A DNA stretch of 64,000 nucleotides from Parachryseolinea silvisoli (GCF_021190955.1 NZ_JAIOAO010000009.1:109825-173824), one strand, 5' to 3'; shown: positions 7,341-16,002, numbered from the stretch's first letter. Translations and numbers: made by a program. The notes: generated by a model from the sequence alone, not told the origin.

Positions 7341-9485
7341 TTATTGGTTGGCGCCTAGGGCTGCTTCGTCGGCAGGAGCTGCTTTGATGTCCGTGCCCAG
7401 TCGTTGCAGGTAGGCAATGAGCGCGATGATCTCGGCGTCCGATGCTACTTCAATGCCGTCGGCCTTCAGCGATGCCGTGATAGACAGGGCTTGTTTTTCG
7501 AGGTCTTCGTTGGCGATCTCTTCAAACCCTTCTTCATACGGCACACCTACTTTGCGCAGCGCGGTGATCTTGCCGCGGGTTTCGGTTTTGTCGATGGTTT
7601 GCTCCGACAGCCACAGGTATGCCGGCATGATCGAACCTGTAGACACCGCGTCGGGCGCCAGCATGTGGTTGTAGTGCCAGCTGTTGGAGTACTTGCTGCC
7701 GATACGGTGCAGGTCGGGACCGGTGCGTTTCGAGCCCCACAGAAACGGGTGGTCGTACACGAATTCTCCGGCCTTGGAATACTCGCCATAGCGCTCGGTC
7801 TCCGAGCGGAAGGGGCGAACCATTTGCGTGTGACAGTTCACGCAGCCTTCACGAATGTAGATGTCGCGGCCGTGTAGCTCAAGCGGCGTATAAGGTTTGA
7901 CGCTACTGATCGTAGGGACATTGGACTTCACCAGGAACGTAGGGATCATCTCCAATGCGCCCCCGATCAGAATAGCGATCAAGGTCAGTACTGTAAAGAG
8001 TACGGGCTTGTGTTCCAGCAAGCGATGGTGCCAGCCACCACTGGTGGACACATAGCCTTTTGTAAGCGGCATGGCTTCAGCGTCTTCGTTTGCCAGGAAG
8101 CTACCGGCATAAGCCGTCTTGATCAGGTTATAGGTCATCAGGATGGCACCGCTAAGGTAGAGGGCGCCACCGACCGCACGCAGGGCGTGCAGGGGCAGTA
8201 TTTGCACCGTCGTTTCCAGGAAGTTTTTATACATCAGCATGCCTTCTGGATTAAATTCCTTCCACATCAGGCTTTGCACGACGCCCGATACATACATGGG
8301 CAGCGCATAGAAGATGATGCCGAGCGTACCCAACCAGAAGTGCACATTGGCCATCCGCGTCGAGTACAGTTTGGTGCGCCACATGCGGGGAACCATCCAG
8401 TACAGCATGGCAAAGGTCATGAAGCCGTTCCAGCCCAGCCCGCCCACGTGCACGTGTGCCACAATCCAGTCGGTAAAGTGGGCAATCGCGTTAACGTTCT
8501 TCAGCGACAGCAGGGGGCCTTCCAGCGTAGCCATGCCGTATGCTGTCACGGCTACTACCATGAATTTCAAAACCGGATCTTCGCGTACCTTGTCCCACGC
8601 ACCCCGCAGCGTCAGCAGACCGTTTAGCATACCACCCCAGGACGGAGCAATAAGCATCAGCGAAAACACAGTGCCGAGTGATTGTGCCCAGTCGGGCAGT
8701 GAAGTATATAGCAAGTGGTGCGGGCCCGCCCAGATGTAGATGAAAATGAGTGACCAGAAATGGATGATAGAGAGTCGGTAGGAGTACACGGGGCGATTTG
8801 CCGCCTTTGGCAGAAAGTAATACATCATGCCCAGGAAAGGTGTCGTGAGGAAGAACGCCACGGCATTGTGGCCGTACCACCATTGCACGAGGGCATCCTG
8901 CACGCCGGCATAGACCGGGTAACTTTTAAAGAGGGTTACGGGTATCTCAAACGAATTGACCACGTGCAGTACCGCCACCGTAATAAATGTCGCGATGTAG
9001 AACCAAATGGCTACATACATGTGCCGCTCGCGGCGTTTGATGATCGTGCCCAGCATGTTCCAACCGAATACTACCCAGATCACCGTAATGGCGATGTCGA
9101 TGGGCCATTCCAGCTCGGCGTATTCCTTGGAAGAAGTGAACCCGAGCGGCAGTGTGACAGCTGCGGCGACAATGATAAGCTGCCAGCCCCAGAAGTGGAG
9201 CCAGCTGAGGCGGTCGCTATACATGCGGGTCTTGAGCAGACGCTGCATGGAATAATAGACACCGGCAAACATCGCGTTGCCCACAAAGGCAAAGATGATG
9301 GCATTGGTGTGCAGAGGCCGTATGCGTCCAAAAGACGTATACTGCAGATCGAAGTTAAAGACCGGGTAGACCAGCTGAATAGCCGCCGTCAGGCCCACCA
9401 ACATCCCCACCAGCCCAAAGACCACGGTGGCAATGATAAAGGCTTTGACGATCCGGTTGTCGTAACTGAATTTGTCAAGTTCCAT
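7341..9485 (-). CDS. ccoNO: Fused cbb3-type cytochrome c oxidase subunits I and II (CcoNO)
   Basis: 714 residues covering the heme-copper catalytic subunit CcoN (about 1-490) and the monoheme cytochrome c subunit CcoO (about 500-714) in one chain. The N part has about twelve membrane helices with the histidine ligands of the b hemes and Cu-B, for example HTNAIIFAFVGN, YGHNAVAFFLTTPFLGMMYY and HFTDWIVAHVHVGGLGWNG. The C part holds GCVNCHTQMVRPF, the c-heme site. Such fusions are common in Bacteroidota. The enzyme reduces oxygen to water with high affinity and pumps protons, supporting respiration at low oxygen. It heads the operon that continues with ccoQ, ccoP, ccoG, ccoH and the SafE-like gene, and is preceded by an FNR-like promoter. 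Confidence 0.96.
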   Translation of the reverse strand: MELDKFSYDNRIVKAFIIATVVFGLVGMLVGLTAAIQLVYPVFNFDLQYTSFGRIRPLHTNAIIFAFVGNAMFAGVYYSMQRLLKTRMYSDRLSWLHFWGWQLIIVAAAVTLPLGFTSSKEYAELEWPIDIAITVIWVVFGWNMLGTIIKRRERHMYVAIWFYIATFITVAVLHVVNSFEIPVTLFKSYPVYAGVQDALVQWWYGHNAVAFFLTTPFLGMMYYFLPKAANRPVYSYRLSIIHFWSLIFIYIWAGPHHLLYTSLPDWAQSLGTVFSLMLIAPSWGGMLNGLLTLRGAWDKVREDPVLKFMVVAVTAYGMATLEGPLLSLKNVNAIAHFTDWIVAHVHVGGLGWNGFMTFAMLYWMVPRMWRTKLYSTRMANVHFWLGTLGIIFYALPMYVSGVVQSLMWKEFNPEGMLMYKNFLETTVQILPLHALRAVGGALYLSGAILMTYNLIKTAYAGSFLANEDAEAMPLTKGYVSTSGGWHHRLLEHKPVLFTVLTLIAILIGGALEMIPTFLVKSNVPTISSVKPYTPLELHGRDIYIREGCVNCHTQMVRPFRSETERYGEYSKAGEFVYDHPFLWGSKRTGPDLHRIGSKYSNSWHYNHMLAPDAVSTGSIMPAYLWLSEQTIDKTETRGKITALRKVGVPYEEGFEEIANEDLEKQALSITASLKADGIEVASDAEIIALIAYLQRLGTDIKAAPADEAALGANQ

Positions 9486-9521
9486 GCGCGTTAGCAGTTT
9501 GTTCTCTAATTTTTTGTGACC

Positions 9522-9587
9522 TAAAATTAGAGTACCCCCTCACCACCCCGTATGACCCACGTTAGTGGCCTCCCTGATTTTTATCAG
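9522..9587 (-). promoter_or_regulatory. ccoNO promoter with FNR-like box
   Basis: CTGATTTTTATCAG at 9574-9587 is a perfect inverted repeat of the FNR type (TGAT-n4-ATCA). On the minus strand it is followed after exactly 44 bp by TAATTTTA (9529 to 9522), one mismatch from the Bacteroidota -7 element TAnnTTTG. No TTG is visible 17-23 bp upstream of that element, as expected for an activator-dependent promoter. The predicted start near 9518 would place the box centre near -62 and leave a leader of about 30 nt. Confidence 0.65.
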
Positions 9588-9687
9588 TCCCTCTTTATAT
9601 CGATTCTAAATGCGTGGATTTGGTGTCAGGTTTTGCTGGTTAGACGGCCGTTTCATGCACAAGGCAGCAACCATGCTGCGAATGTTT

Positions 9688-9754
9688 GCTGGCGCAAGAG
9701 TAAGCGCGAAGCGCGGCTCTTGTGACTACAACTGTTGCCAGTCTTAGACTGGCG
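9688..9754 (+). repeat. REP-like palindromic repeat, copy A
   Basis: It begins GCTGGCGCAAGAG, has the inner palindrome GCGCgaaGCGC, closes with GGCTCTTGTGACT, and is followed by the perfect hairpin GCCAGTCTtAGACTGGC at 9737-9753. The first arm pair matches the minus-oriented half of copy C near-exactly. It lies between hemN and the ccoNO promoter. A separate small hairpin, GCAGCAaccaTGCTGC, precedes it at about 9664-9679. Confidence 0.7.
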
Positions 9755-9781
9755 AAGCCTGCATTTTAAACTATTCCCAAC

Positions 9782-11152
9782 TCAAATAGCCCGACTAAAA
9801 ACCGGTGTCATTCCGCTCTGCTGCCTTCTCATTCTCTTATCAAACACATAACAAACATTTCGTATAAACGCCCTTCCATTTTCAGTAACCCACAACTCAT
9901 CTTCCCTGAACTCCACAATTCCATCCATCTCCAATTCCCGCAACCCCAGCGCTATCCCTTCATCCAAAGCCTGCGCTAATAATGCGCCACCAAGCTTCCC
10001 CTGACACGCAATTTCCAAAATACACCGCCGCAACAACCGATCTTCATCTGTTTGCAGGTGCCCCTTCAACAACGGCAGATGGTGCCCCGCCACGGCAGCT
10101 TCATACTCCTCCACGCTTTTACTATTCTGCGCGTAAGCATACCCCGCATCACTAATAGACGAAGCACCCAACCCCACCAACAGTTGCGTATGGCTTGTGG
10201 TATATCCCATAAAATTCCGATGCAACGACCCTTCCTGCGCTGCCCTATACAGCGCGTCGGACTCCAGCGAAAAGTGATCCATCCCGATGTCATGATACCC
10301 CGCCGCATGTAGCAAACGCCGGCCCGTCTCATAAAGCAGGCGCTTAGTAGCATCGTTCGGCAGGTTGGCATCCTCATATCCCCGTTGTCCCGGCTTCAAC
10401 CACGGCACGTGCGCGTAGCTATAAAAAGCAATGCGGTCCGGCCGCAGCTGAATCACCTGGCGGAACGTTTCAGCAATCGTCTCCACCGTCTGGTAAGGCA
10501 AACCATAGATCAAATCAAAACCAATCGAATCATACCCAATCCCCCGGCTGTTCTGCACGGCCGTCTCGACATTTACAAAAGGCTGTATACGATGTATCGC
10601 CGTTTGTACCGTAAGATCGAGATCTTGCACCCCATAGCTCACGCGGCGAAAGCCCAGGTTGTACAGTGTCTGCAAGTGCTCTGCCGTCGTGTTATTTGGG
10701 TGCCCTTCAAAGCTAAACTCCCGCTGCGGATGCAGTGTACACGAATCAAGGATCGTATGCAAAAGCGTATGCAGGTTCTGCGGGCTAAAGAACGTTGGCG
10801 TACCGCCGCCCAAATGCAGTTCCCGTAATTGCGGTTTTTTACCAAAGATATAACGATACAGCTCCCACTCTGTCAATACACTGCGTAGATAACGTTCTTC
10901 CACTGCGTGGTTCTTTGTAATGCGCGTATTGCAAGCGCAATAGGTACACAGACTCTCGCAGAATGGTAGGTGTATATACAGGCTGATGCCCTGGCTGTCG
11001 TTGGTTTCATCAAACACTTTTTCAACGGCCTGTATCCATGGTTTAGCAGAGAAATCATTCACGTTCCAGCACGGCACGGTGGGGTAGCTGGTATACCGGG
11101 GCACCGGCACGTCGTATTTTTTGAGCAGCGAAGTTTCGGGAGCAGTGATCAT
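9782..11152 (-). CDS. hemN: Oxygen-independent coproporphyrinogen III oxidase
   Basis: 456-residue radical SAM enzyme that converts coproporphyrinogen III to protoporphyrinogen IX without oxygen. The cluster motif CESLCTYCAC near residue 65 (Cx3CxxC followed by another Cys) is the HemN form. VPRYTSYPT at the N-terminus, LHLGGGTPTF, FSFEGHPNNTT and the C-terminal HemN domain (GMDHFSLESD) are all present. Length fits HemN (about 450) rather than the shorter HemW, which lacks the extra Cys and the N-terminal YTSYP motif. Its start overlaps the stop of ccoS (ATGA), so it is translationally coupled to the cbb3 assembly unit and supplies heme under the same low-oxygen conditions. Confidence 0.94.
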   Translation of the reverse strand: MITAPETSLLKKYDVPVPRYTSYPTVPCWNVNDFSAKPWIQAVEKVFDETNDSQGISLYIHLPFCESLCTYCACNTRITKNHAVEERYLRSVLTEWELYRYIFGKKPQLRELHLGGGTPTFFSPQNLHTLLHTILDSCTLHPQREFSFEGHPNNTTAEHLQTLYNLGFRRVSYGVQDLDLTVQTAIHRIQPFVNVETAVQNSRGIGYDSIGFDLIYGLPYQTVETIAETFRQVIQLRPDRIAFYSYAHVPWLKPGQRGYEDANLPNDATKRLLYETGRRLLHAAGYHDIGMDHFSLESDALYRAAQEGSLHRNFMGYTTSHTQLLVGLGASSISDAGYAYAQNSKSVEEYEAAVAGHHLPLLKGHLQTDEDRLLRRCILEIACQGKLGGALLAQALDEGIALGLRELEMDGIVEFREDELWVTENGRAFIRNVCYVFDKRMRRQQSGMTPVFSRAI

Positions 11153-11313
11153 GACACAGGTTTATTGTCGTCTTTTTTCTGATCAAAGAGCATGCGGACC
11201 GAAGGCGTATACATGTCGTCGTATTGGCCGCTTTTGATATTCCAGAAGAACACCACCAGGAATGCTACCGCGATAGTGAGACTGATCGAAATGAGCAATA
11301 TAATGATCATCAT
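11149..11313 (-). CDS. ccoS: cbb3-type oxidase assembly protein CcoS
   Basis: Read directly from the minus strand: 54 codons from the ATG at 11313 to a TGA at 11149-11151. The product starts MMIIILLISISLTIAVAFL, one transmembrane helix, then FFWNIKSGQYDDMYTPSVRM. The FxW...GQ(Y/F)DD motif followed by P-x-x-R(M/I)L is the CcoS/FixS signature. CcoS works with CcoI in inserting heme and copper into cbb3 oxidase. It lies 10 nt after ccoI and its stop overlaps the hemN start as ATGA. A neighbouring ATG at 11310 is the alternative start. Confidence 0.93.
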   Translation of the reverse strand: MMIIILLISISLTIAVAFLVVFFWNIKSGQYDDMYTPSVRMLFDQKKDDNKPVS

Positions 11314-11323
11314 GACGAGGAGA

Positions 11324-13726
11324 TTAAATTGATTTGTTTTTTAAGATGCGCCGCGCGGCAATATTCACACCAATGGATGAAAAACCTACCACGCTCACGC
11401 TACTTAGCGGCATGAGGATCGCGGCGACGAGCGGCGTAAGATGCCCTGTCACCGCAAAACTCAACGCCACGGCGTTATACATAAACGATATGATAAAACC
11501 GGCCTTCAGGATTCGGGTAGAAACTTTTGATAACTGCATGAACCGGTCGAGTGACTGTATCTGGCTGCCGTGCAAAATGCCATCACACGCAGGCGTAAAG
11601 ATGCCGGTATCGTCCGTCACCGCGAGGCCCACGTCGGCTTGCTTCAGCGCACCGGAATCGTTCAGGCCGTCGCCCACCATCAATACCTTTTTACCTTGCT
11701 GCTGCAGATTTCGTATATAGTCTAACTTGTCGTGTGGGGTTTGGTTGAAGTGCAGCTGCACGTGTTCGCCAAAAAGCGTTTGCATTTTATCCCGGTCGCC
11801 ATCGGTATCACCCGACAGCAACGCCACGCAGCGACGGTCCAGGCGTCCAAGCATACCTTTCAGGTCTTTGCGCACCGAAGCTTGTACTGTCATGAGTCCG
11901 CGAAGCTCGCCGTTGATGGCTACGAACACCTGGCCCGACGGCGTCGGAATGAGACTGCGATTGTCCGTGGTAAATGATGCCGATCCGATGCGTATTACGT
12001 TGCCGGCAATAACGCCTTCGATACCTTTACCGGGTATCTCTTTAAACCCGGTCACGATATCGTTCGTATGCTGGCGAATAGTCGCCGAAATGGATTTGCT
12101 AAGGGGGTGTGTCGAGTAGCTGGTCAGTAGTTTAATCCAGGCATACTCTTCACCCGTCAGGCTTCCCGTGTGCGATACATCCGGCTTATCGCCCAGTGTA
12201 ATCGTGCCGGTCTTGTCAAAGACAACAGCATCGACTGCCGCCAGGCGTTCGATCACGTCGGCGTTCTTGAGGTATAACGCATGGCGCCCCATCACACGCA
12301 ACATGCTGCCATACGTAAACGGCGCCGCCAGTGCCAATGCACACGGGCACGCCACCATTAACACCGAGGTAATGACCAGCCACATATTGGCCGGTGCGGT
12401 ATAATACCAATAGAAGGCCGTCAGTACGGCGATACCCAGCACAATCCACGTAAAACGCCGGGCTGCACGATCAATAATTTTCTGATAGTTGCGCTCGTCC
12501 GTTTTACGGAAAGCGTCGTTGTTCCAAAGGCTGGTGAGATGGCTTTGTGACGTGGGCTTTTCCACCAGAAATGTCGCCGGCGGCCCGATGACGCGTCCTC
12601 CTGCATACACCACGTCGTGCTGCCGCGCTTGCACGGGGCGCGCTTCGCCGGTCACAAAGCTATAGTCGATGTGTGCGGTCTCGTCCAGCAACAGACTGTC
12701 GGCAGGAATAATCTCCAGGTTGCGAATACGAATCGTGTCGCCTGGCGCCAGCTCGTAGATCACCACCGGTTTCCACTGTCCGGCTACCTGCTTTTGCACA
12801 GCCAGGGGGAAGTATGAAGTAAAGTCACGATCAAAGGCCAGGCTCTCATACGTCTTGCTCTGGAACCACCGGCCGATCAGGAGAAAGAAAACCAGTCCGG
12901 TAAAAGAGTCGAGGTAGCCCGGACCGGTGGCGGTAACAATGTCGTAGGTGCTGCGCAGAAACAATGCCAGCAGGCCCGCCGCGATTGGTACGTCAATGTT
13001 GACCTGTCGCTGTTGAAAGCTTTTCAATGATGCCTGAAAATATCCGGCTGCACTGTAGAAGAATACTGGTATGGAAAGTGCCAGGTTGAGCCAGGAGAAG
13101 ACGCGCATCAGGCTGGCGTCGCTGGCATCGAGACCCAGGTATTCCGGAAAGCTGAAGAGCATAACATTACCAAAGCAAAAGCCGGCGAGTGCTAGTTTTA
13201 ATACGGCCTGCTTGTTGGTGCCTGGCTTTTCACGCGTGGTATCCTCCAGGTTAACAGACGGCGCGTAGCCGATGTTGGCAAGCCATTGGCCGATACGACT
13301 GAGCGCGACCTTTTGTGGGTTGAAGTCGACCGATACAGTCTTACGTGCAAAGTTTACTTCCGAGCGCAGAATGCCGGCATCTACCTTTTGCAGATTTTCC
13401 AGCAGCCAGATGCAAGACACACAGTGAATGGCGGGAATATAGAATTGAACGCTGGCAAAATCGGGAGAGTCGAACTTCAGTAACTTCTTCCGGACGCTTT
13501 TCTCGTCGAGGTAAGCATACACATCATCGCCGACAACGTCGTGTTGATTGCCCGGCGTTTTGTCGAGACTATAATATTCGCACAGGTCGTGGGTATTGAG
13601 AATTTCAAAAACGGTCTGGCATCCATAACAGCAAAAAGTCTTTTCTTCCAGGTGTAGCACCTCCTTTTCGCAGGCCTGTCCGCAGTGATAGCAGGTCGTA
13701 ACAATCTGTTTTTCCGTAGCAACCAT
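11324..13726 (-). CDS. ccoI: Copper-translocating P-type ATPase CcoI (FixI)
   Basis: About 800 residues. N-terminal cysteine-rich module (TCYHCG, then CCYGC), a heavy-metal-associated domain with IHCVSC, eight or so membrane helices, CPC motif in MVACPCALALAAPF, phosphorylation site VFDKTGTITLGD, and hinge GDGLNDSGALKQADVG. The N-terminal extra Cys module separates CcoI/FixI from ordinary CopA. It exports copper for maturation of the cbb3 Cu-B centre. The frame extends to an ATG at 13768, but a TAnnTTTG promoter element lies at 13751-13758, inside that extension, so the ATG at 13726 (MVATEKQ) is chosen. It heads the ccoI-ccoS-hemN operon. Confidence 0.94.
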   Translation of the reverse strand: MVATEKQIVTTCYHCGQACEKEVLHLEEKTFCCYGCQTVFEILNTHDLCEYYSLDKTPGNQHDVVGDDVYAYLDEKSVRKKLLKFDSPDFASVQFYIPAIHCVSCIWLLENLQKVDAGILRSEVNFARKTVSVDFNPQKVALSRIGQWLANIGYAPSVNLEDTTREKPGTNKQAVLKLALAGFCFGNVMLFSFPEYLGLDASDASLMRVFSWLNLALSIPVFFYSAAGYFQASLKSFQQRQVNIDVPIAAGLLALFLRSTYDIVTATGPGYLDSFTGLVFFLLIGRWFQSKTYESLAFDRDFTSYFPLAVQKQVAGQWKPVVIYELAPGDTIRIRNLEIIPADSLLLDETAHIDYSFVTGEARPVQARQHDVVYAGGRVIGPPATFLVEKPTSQSHLTSLWNNDAFRKTDERNYQKIIDRAARRFTWIVLGIAVLTAFYWYYTAPANMWLVITSVLMVACPCALALAAPFTYGSMLRVMGRHALYLKNADVIERLAAVDAVVFDKTGTITLGDKPDVSHTGSLTGEEYAWIKLLTSYSTHPLSKSISATIRQHTNDIVTGFKEIPGKGIEGVIAGNVIRIGSASFTTDNRSLIPTPSGQVFVAINGELRGLMTVQASVRKDLKGMLGRLDRRCVALLSGDTDGDRDKMQTLFGEHVQLHFNQTPHDKLDYIRNLQQQGKKVLMVGDGLNDSGALKQADVGLAVTDDTGIFTPACDGILHGSQIQSLDRFMQLSKVSTRILKAGFIISFMYNAVALSFAVTGHLTPLVAAILMPLSSVSVVGFSSIGVNIAARRILKNKSI

Positions 13727-13750
13727 AACCGGTGTGCTTTTTTGCACTGT

Positions 13751-13817
13751 CAAAAGTACCGGGCCCATCCTGTAAGCCCGGTGATGATACTCAACTGTGC
13801 GCCTGATCTTTATCAGG
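13751..13817 (-). promoter_or_regulatory. ccoI promoter with FNR-like box
   Basis: CCTGATCTTTATCAGG at 13802-13817 is an FNR-like palindrome. From its core (13803) to TACTTTTG on the minus strand (13758 to 13751, a perfect TAnnTTTG) there are exactly 44 bp, the same spacing as at ccoNO. No TTG element is visible at the -33 position. Predicted transcript start about 13747, giving a leader of about 20 nt to the ATG at 13726. Confidence 0.7.
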
Positions 13818-13967
13818 TTTTGGCCCGAAAGCCGTCAACCCCGGGATTTTTCCGTCCATCAACCAGGAAGTGTACCGGTTGACTCGCGTATAGCTAAGAA
13901 ATGGAGGCATGTTTTTTTAGATAATATCTAATGGTTTTATAATGGGCAGATTATGACAACAGCATGG

Positions 13968-14060
13968 CCTGCCTGCCGGTAGGTGGGCGGTTTTATACAA
14001 CATTCTGGCGTTAAACGCTAAAAATGAGTGTTTGGTCTCCTATCCGCCTGCAGGCAGATA
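13968..14060. repeat. Two related CCTGC-rich palindromic motifs
   Basis: CCTGCCTGCCGGTAGGTGGG at 13968-13987 and the imperfect 20-bp palindrome TATCCGCCTGCAGGCAGATA at 14041-14060 sit in the 390-bp gene-free stretch between the ccoI promoter and the next gene. Both resemble a short GC-rich palindrome of the CCTGCCTGCCGGCAGGCAGG type. Their role is unknown; the remainder of the gap shows only AT-rich sequence and the promoter listed next. Confidence 0.35.
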
Positions 14061-14107
14061 GGGCAGAACTTTCGAGGTCCAGTTTTCGTTTTATCCCTAA
14101 CAACAGT

Positions 14108-14115
14108 TATCTTTG
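14108..14115 (+). promoter_or_regulatory. -7 promoter element TATCTTTG
   Basis: A perfect TAnnTTTG about 90 bp upstream of the start of the unknown gene at 14208, which is followed by truA. No good TTG is visible 17-23 bp upstream. Confidence 0.45.
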
Positions 14116-14207
14116 TGGTTATAGGCCACCAGAATGGCCCAATCCCCCATCTTACTGTATACCTTCTTCAAACAGAAACGCTATTTTTTTCCTAGTCACT
14201 TTATCGC

Positions 14208-14630
14208 ATGAATGATAATGTAATAACCGATACCCTATCGGATCTGAATCGCAAATTTTCGTTGCAAGAGTATAAGAACCTGAAGCCCGCCCTTCGTGTG
14301 GTGTTCAAGAACGATCTGAAGAAAGCGATGGAACGTCTCAAGAAAGGCTTTACCATCAAAATGCTCGAGGACGATTACCTTTTTGCACTGACCGCTACGC
14401 GTGCTAGCTTTAGCATGATGCAGATGATCAACGAATACCGCGAGGTATCGCACCGCCTCGGCCACAGCTGGAACAGCGCCCAGGAGAATGCAGAAAACTC
14501 GCGCAGCAAACGCGAGATTCGCGACAGAGTGCTGGAAGGATTGTTCCAGTCACGCGGCCTCTTATTCAACCGGGTAGACGATCGCACGATTGCCGTCGAT
14601 CCCGAGATCTTAAGCCAATTCACGACGTAG
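14208..14630 (+). CDS. Conserved-looking cytoplasmic protein of unknown function
   Basis: I do not recognise this 140-residue protein. It has no signal peptide or membrane segment and is predicted mostly alpha-helical, with many charged residues (KNDLKKAMERLKKGF). A short beta-prone C-terminal stretch ends GLLFNRVDDRTIAVDPEIL. ATG start at 14208, with a TAnnTTTG element about 90 bp upstream. It ends 17 nt before truA, so the two are probably co-transcribed, which might hint at an RNA-related or housekeeping role, but nothing in the sequence shows this. Codon use looks like that of its neighbours, and I believe it is real because the frame is long, tightly placed and not explained by a gene on the other strand. 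Confidence 0.7.
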   Translation: MNDNVITDTLSDLNRKFSLQEYKNLKPALRVVFKNDLKKAMERLKKGFTIKMLEDDYLFALTATRASFSMMQMINEYREVSHRLGHSWNSAQENAENSRSKREIRDRVLEGLFQSRGLLFNRVDDRTIAVDPEILSQFTT

Positions 14631-14647
14631 CCACCCCGCGATTTTTC

Positions 14648-15460
14648 GTGCGCTACTTCTTTCACATCGGATATCACGGTCAAGCCTACAGCGGGTGGCA
14701 AAAGCTGCCCGGTATCATTAGCATACAAGAAGTACTCGAGACTACGCTGAGCCGGGTGTTAAAAGCACCCATTGCCATCAATGGCTGCGGCCGCACCGAC
14801 GCCCAGGTACATGCCAGCCAGTTCTTTTTCCATGCAGACCTGACCGTACCCGAAGACGTCGACCTCTTATTCCGCCTTAACAAGGGACTGCCATCCGACA
14901 TTGCCATCTTTGATATACTTCCTGTAGAGGGCACTCCGCATGCACGCCTCGATGCGGTACAACGGTCGTATGATTACTTTATTCATACCTATAAAGACCC
15001 GTTCCTGCATTCCGGCAGCGCGCTATACCTCGGAAAGATGCTTGACCTGTCGTTGATGAAACGCGCCGCGGCTTTGCTTACGCAATACAACGACTACCGC
15101 GCCTTTTGCGTCAGCCCCGATAAATATCGCACCACGATCTGTACCGTATCACGAGCCCAGTTATTTACCAATGAAGCCGGTGATCGCGTCCGGTTTCATA
15201 TCTCCGCCAACCGCTTCCTGGGCAAGATGATCCGCATTATCATGCACCGGTTGCTGCAGGTGGGCGATGGCAGCATGAGCTTGCACGAGTTTGAACAATA
15301 CCTGATCAATCGGGTGCCTCCCAAGACCATCCGGCCTGCGTATCCCCAGGGATTATACCTGTCACGAGTGGTGTACCCTTTTCTGGATTTACCCCGCCGA
15401 ACAGAATTTTCCACCGTTTTCGGCCCTTCTGAATCGTATTGGCGCGAGGTTTTGCTGTAA
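14648..15460 (+). CDS. truA: tRNA pseudouridine synthase A
   Basis: 270 residues, the usual TruA size. The catalytic motif NGCGRTDAQVHA carries the conserved Asp (GRTDxxVHA). YHGQAYSGWQ at the N-terminus corresponds to the family's Y-G-x-x-F/Y-x-G-W-Q motif, and FHISANRFLGKMIRIIM to the usual (F)xxxANxFLxxMVR motif. TruA isomerises uridines 38-40 in the tRNA anticodon arm. The start is GTG at 14648, supported by the alignment of the YHG motif near the N-terminus. It follows the unknown gene after 17 nt. Confidence 0.95.
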   Translation: MRYFFHIGYHGQAYSGWQKLPGIISIQEVLETTLSRVLKAPIAINGCGRTDAQVHASQFFFHADLTVPEDVDLLFRLNKGLPSDIAIFDILPVEGTPHARLDAVQRSYDYFIHTYKDPFLHSGSALYLGKMLDLSLMKRAAALLTQYNDYRAFCVSPDKYRTTICTVSRAQLFTNEAGDRVRFHISANRFLGKMIRIIMHRLLQVGDGSMSLHEFEQYLINRVPPKTIRPAYPQGLYLSRVVYPFLDLPRRTEFSTVFGPSESYWREVLL

Positions 15461-15477
15461 AAACAGATGCACGCGCG

Positions 15478-15506
15478 TTGCATTTGTTGGGATTGTGTTA
15501 CCTTTG
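15478..15506 (+). promoter_or_regulatory. Promoter TTG-N18-TACCTTTG
   Basis: TTG at 15478-15480, an 18-bp spacer, and TACCTTTG at 15499-15506 make a full match to the Bacteroidota consensus (TTG, 17-23 bp, TAnnTTTG). The transcript would begin about 15510, essentially at the GTG start codon of the next gene, suggesting a leaderless mRNA. Confidence 0.65.
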
Positions 15507-15510
15507 AAAG

Positions 15511-15921
15511 GTGAAGCGGCGACACATCCATACAACAAACTCTGCACGACGGGCCAACAGCCTGCTCGCGTTACTGTTGTTGTTTCTCTATGTCGCCGGT
15601 AATATTCAACCCGAGGCGCTGCACCATCTCTCGCACAGTGACGAGGCCGAAGCACAACACACTGCGATCACGGAAAAAGATCCGTGCCACCGCACATTGT
15701 ATCACGCCGCAGTAGGCGATGGTTGCGATCACGCTGCACACTACACGACTCAAAAGAAGTGTGCTGCCTGTCATCTGGTATTTCATGCTGCACACCTGGT
15801 GCCTGCACCGGATGATGCAGCCACTGCATACAACGTTGTACCCCATACTGTCGCCAATGCCACGGTACCATGCGCAGGCGATATCGATTTCTCATCTTCC
15901 CGGGCACCGCCGGTAGCCTAA
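15511..15921 (+). CDS. Histidine-rich secreted small protein upstream of a TonB receptor
   Basis: 136 residues starting at GTG 15511, the only plausible initiator in the frame. A signal sequence (RRANSLLALLLLFLYVAGNIQPEA) precedes a His-rich region with four cysteines, including ALHHLSHSD, CDHAAHY and CAACHLVFHAAH. Such proteins often accompany metal-responsive TonB receptors in Bacteroidota and may bind zinc or copper in the periplasm; this is inference from composition and context. The TonB receptor starts about 80 nt downstream. The promoter sits directly on the start codon. I do not recognise a named family. Confidence 0.7.
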   Translation: MKRRHIHTTNSARRANSLLALLLLFLYVAGNIQPEALHHLSHSDEAEAQHTAITEKDPCHRTLYHAAVGDGCDHAAHYTTQKKCAACHLVFHAAHLVPAPDDAATAYNVVPHTVANATVPCAGDIDFSSSRAPPVA

Positions 15922-16002
15922 AGCTCCTTTATCTTTTTAGCGCTTGGTGTCGGGAATATACTTCCCGCGCCGGGTATATTCTTTTCCAACAGTTTACAGA
16001 CT

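Noticed and set aside
13727..13768. Longer N-terminus of CcoI from the ATG at 13768
   Set aside because: A perfect TAnnTTTG promoter element lies inside this segment, so the ATG at 13726 is the better start.
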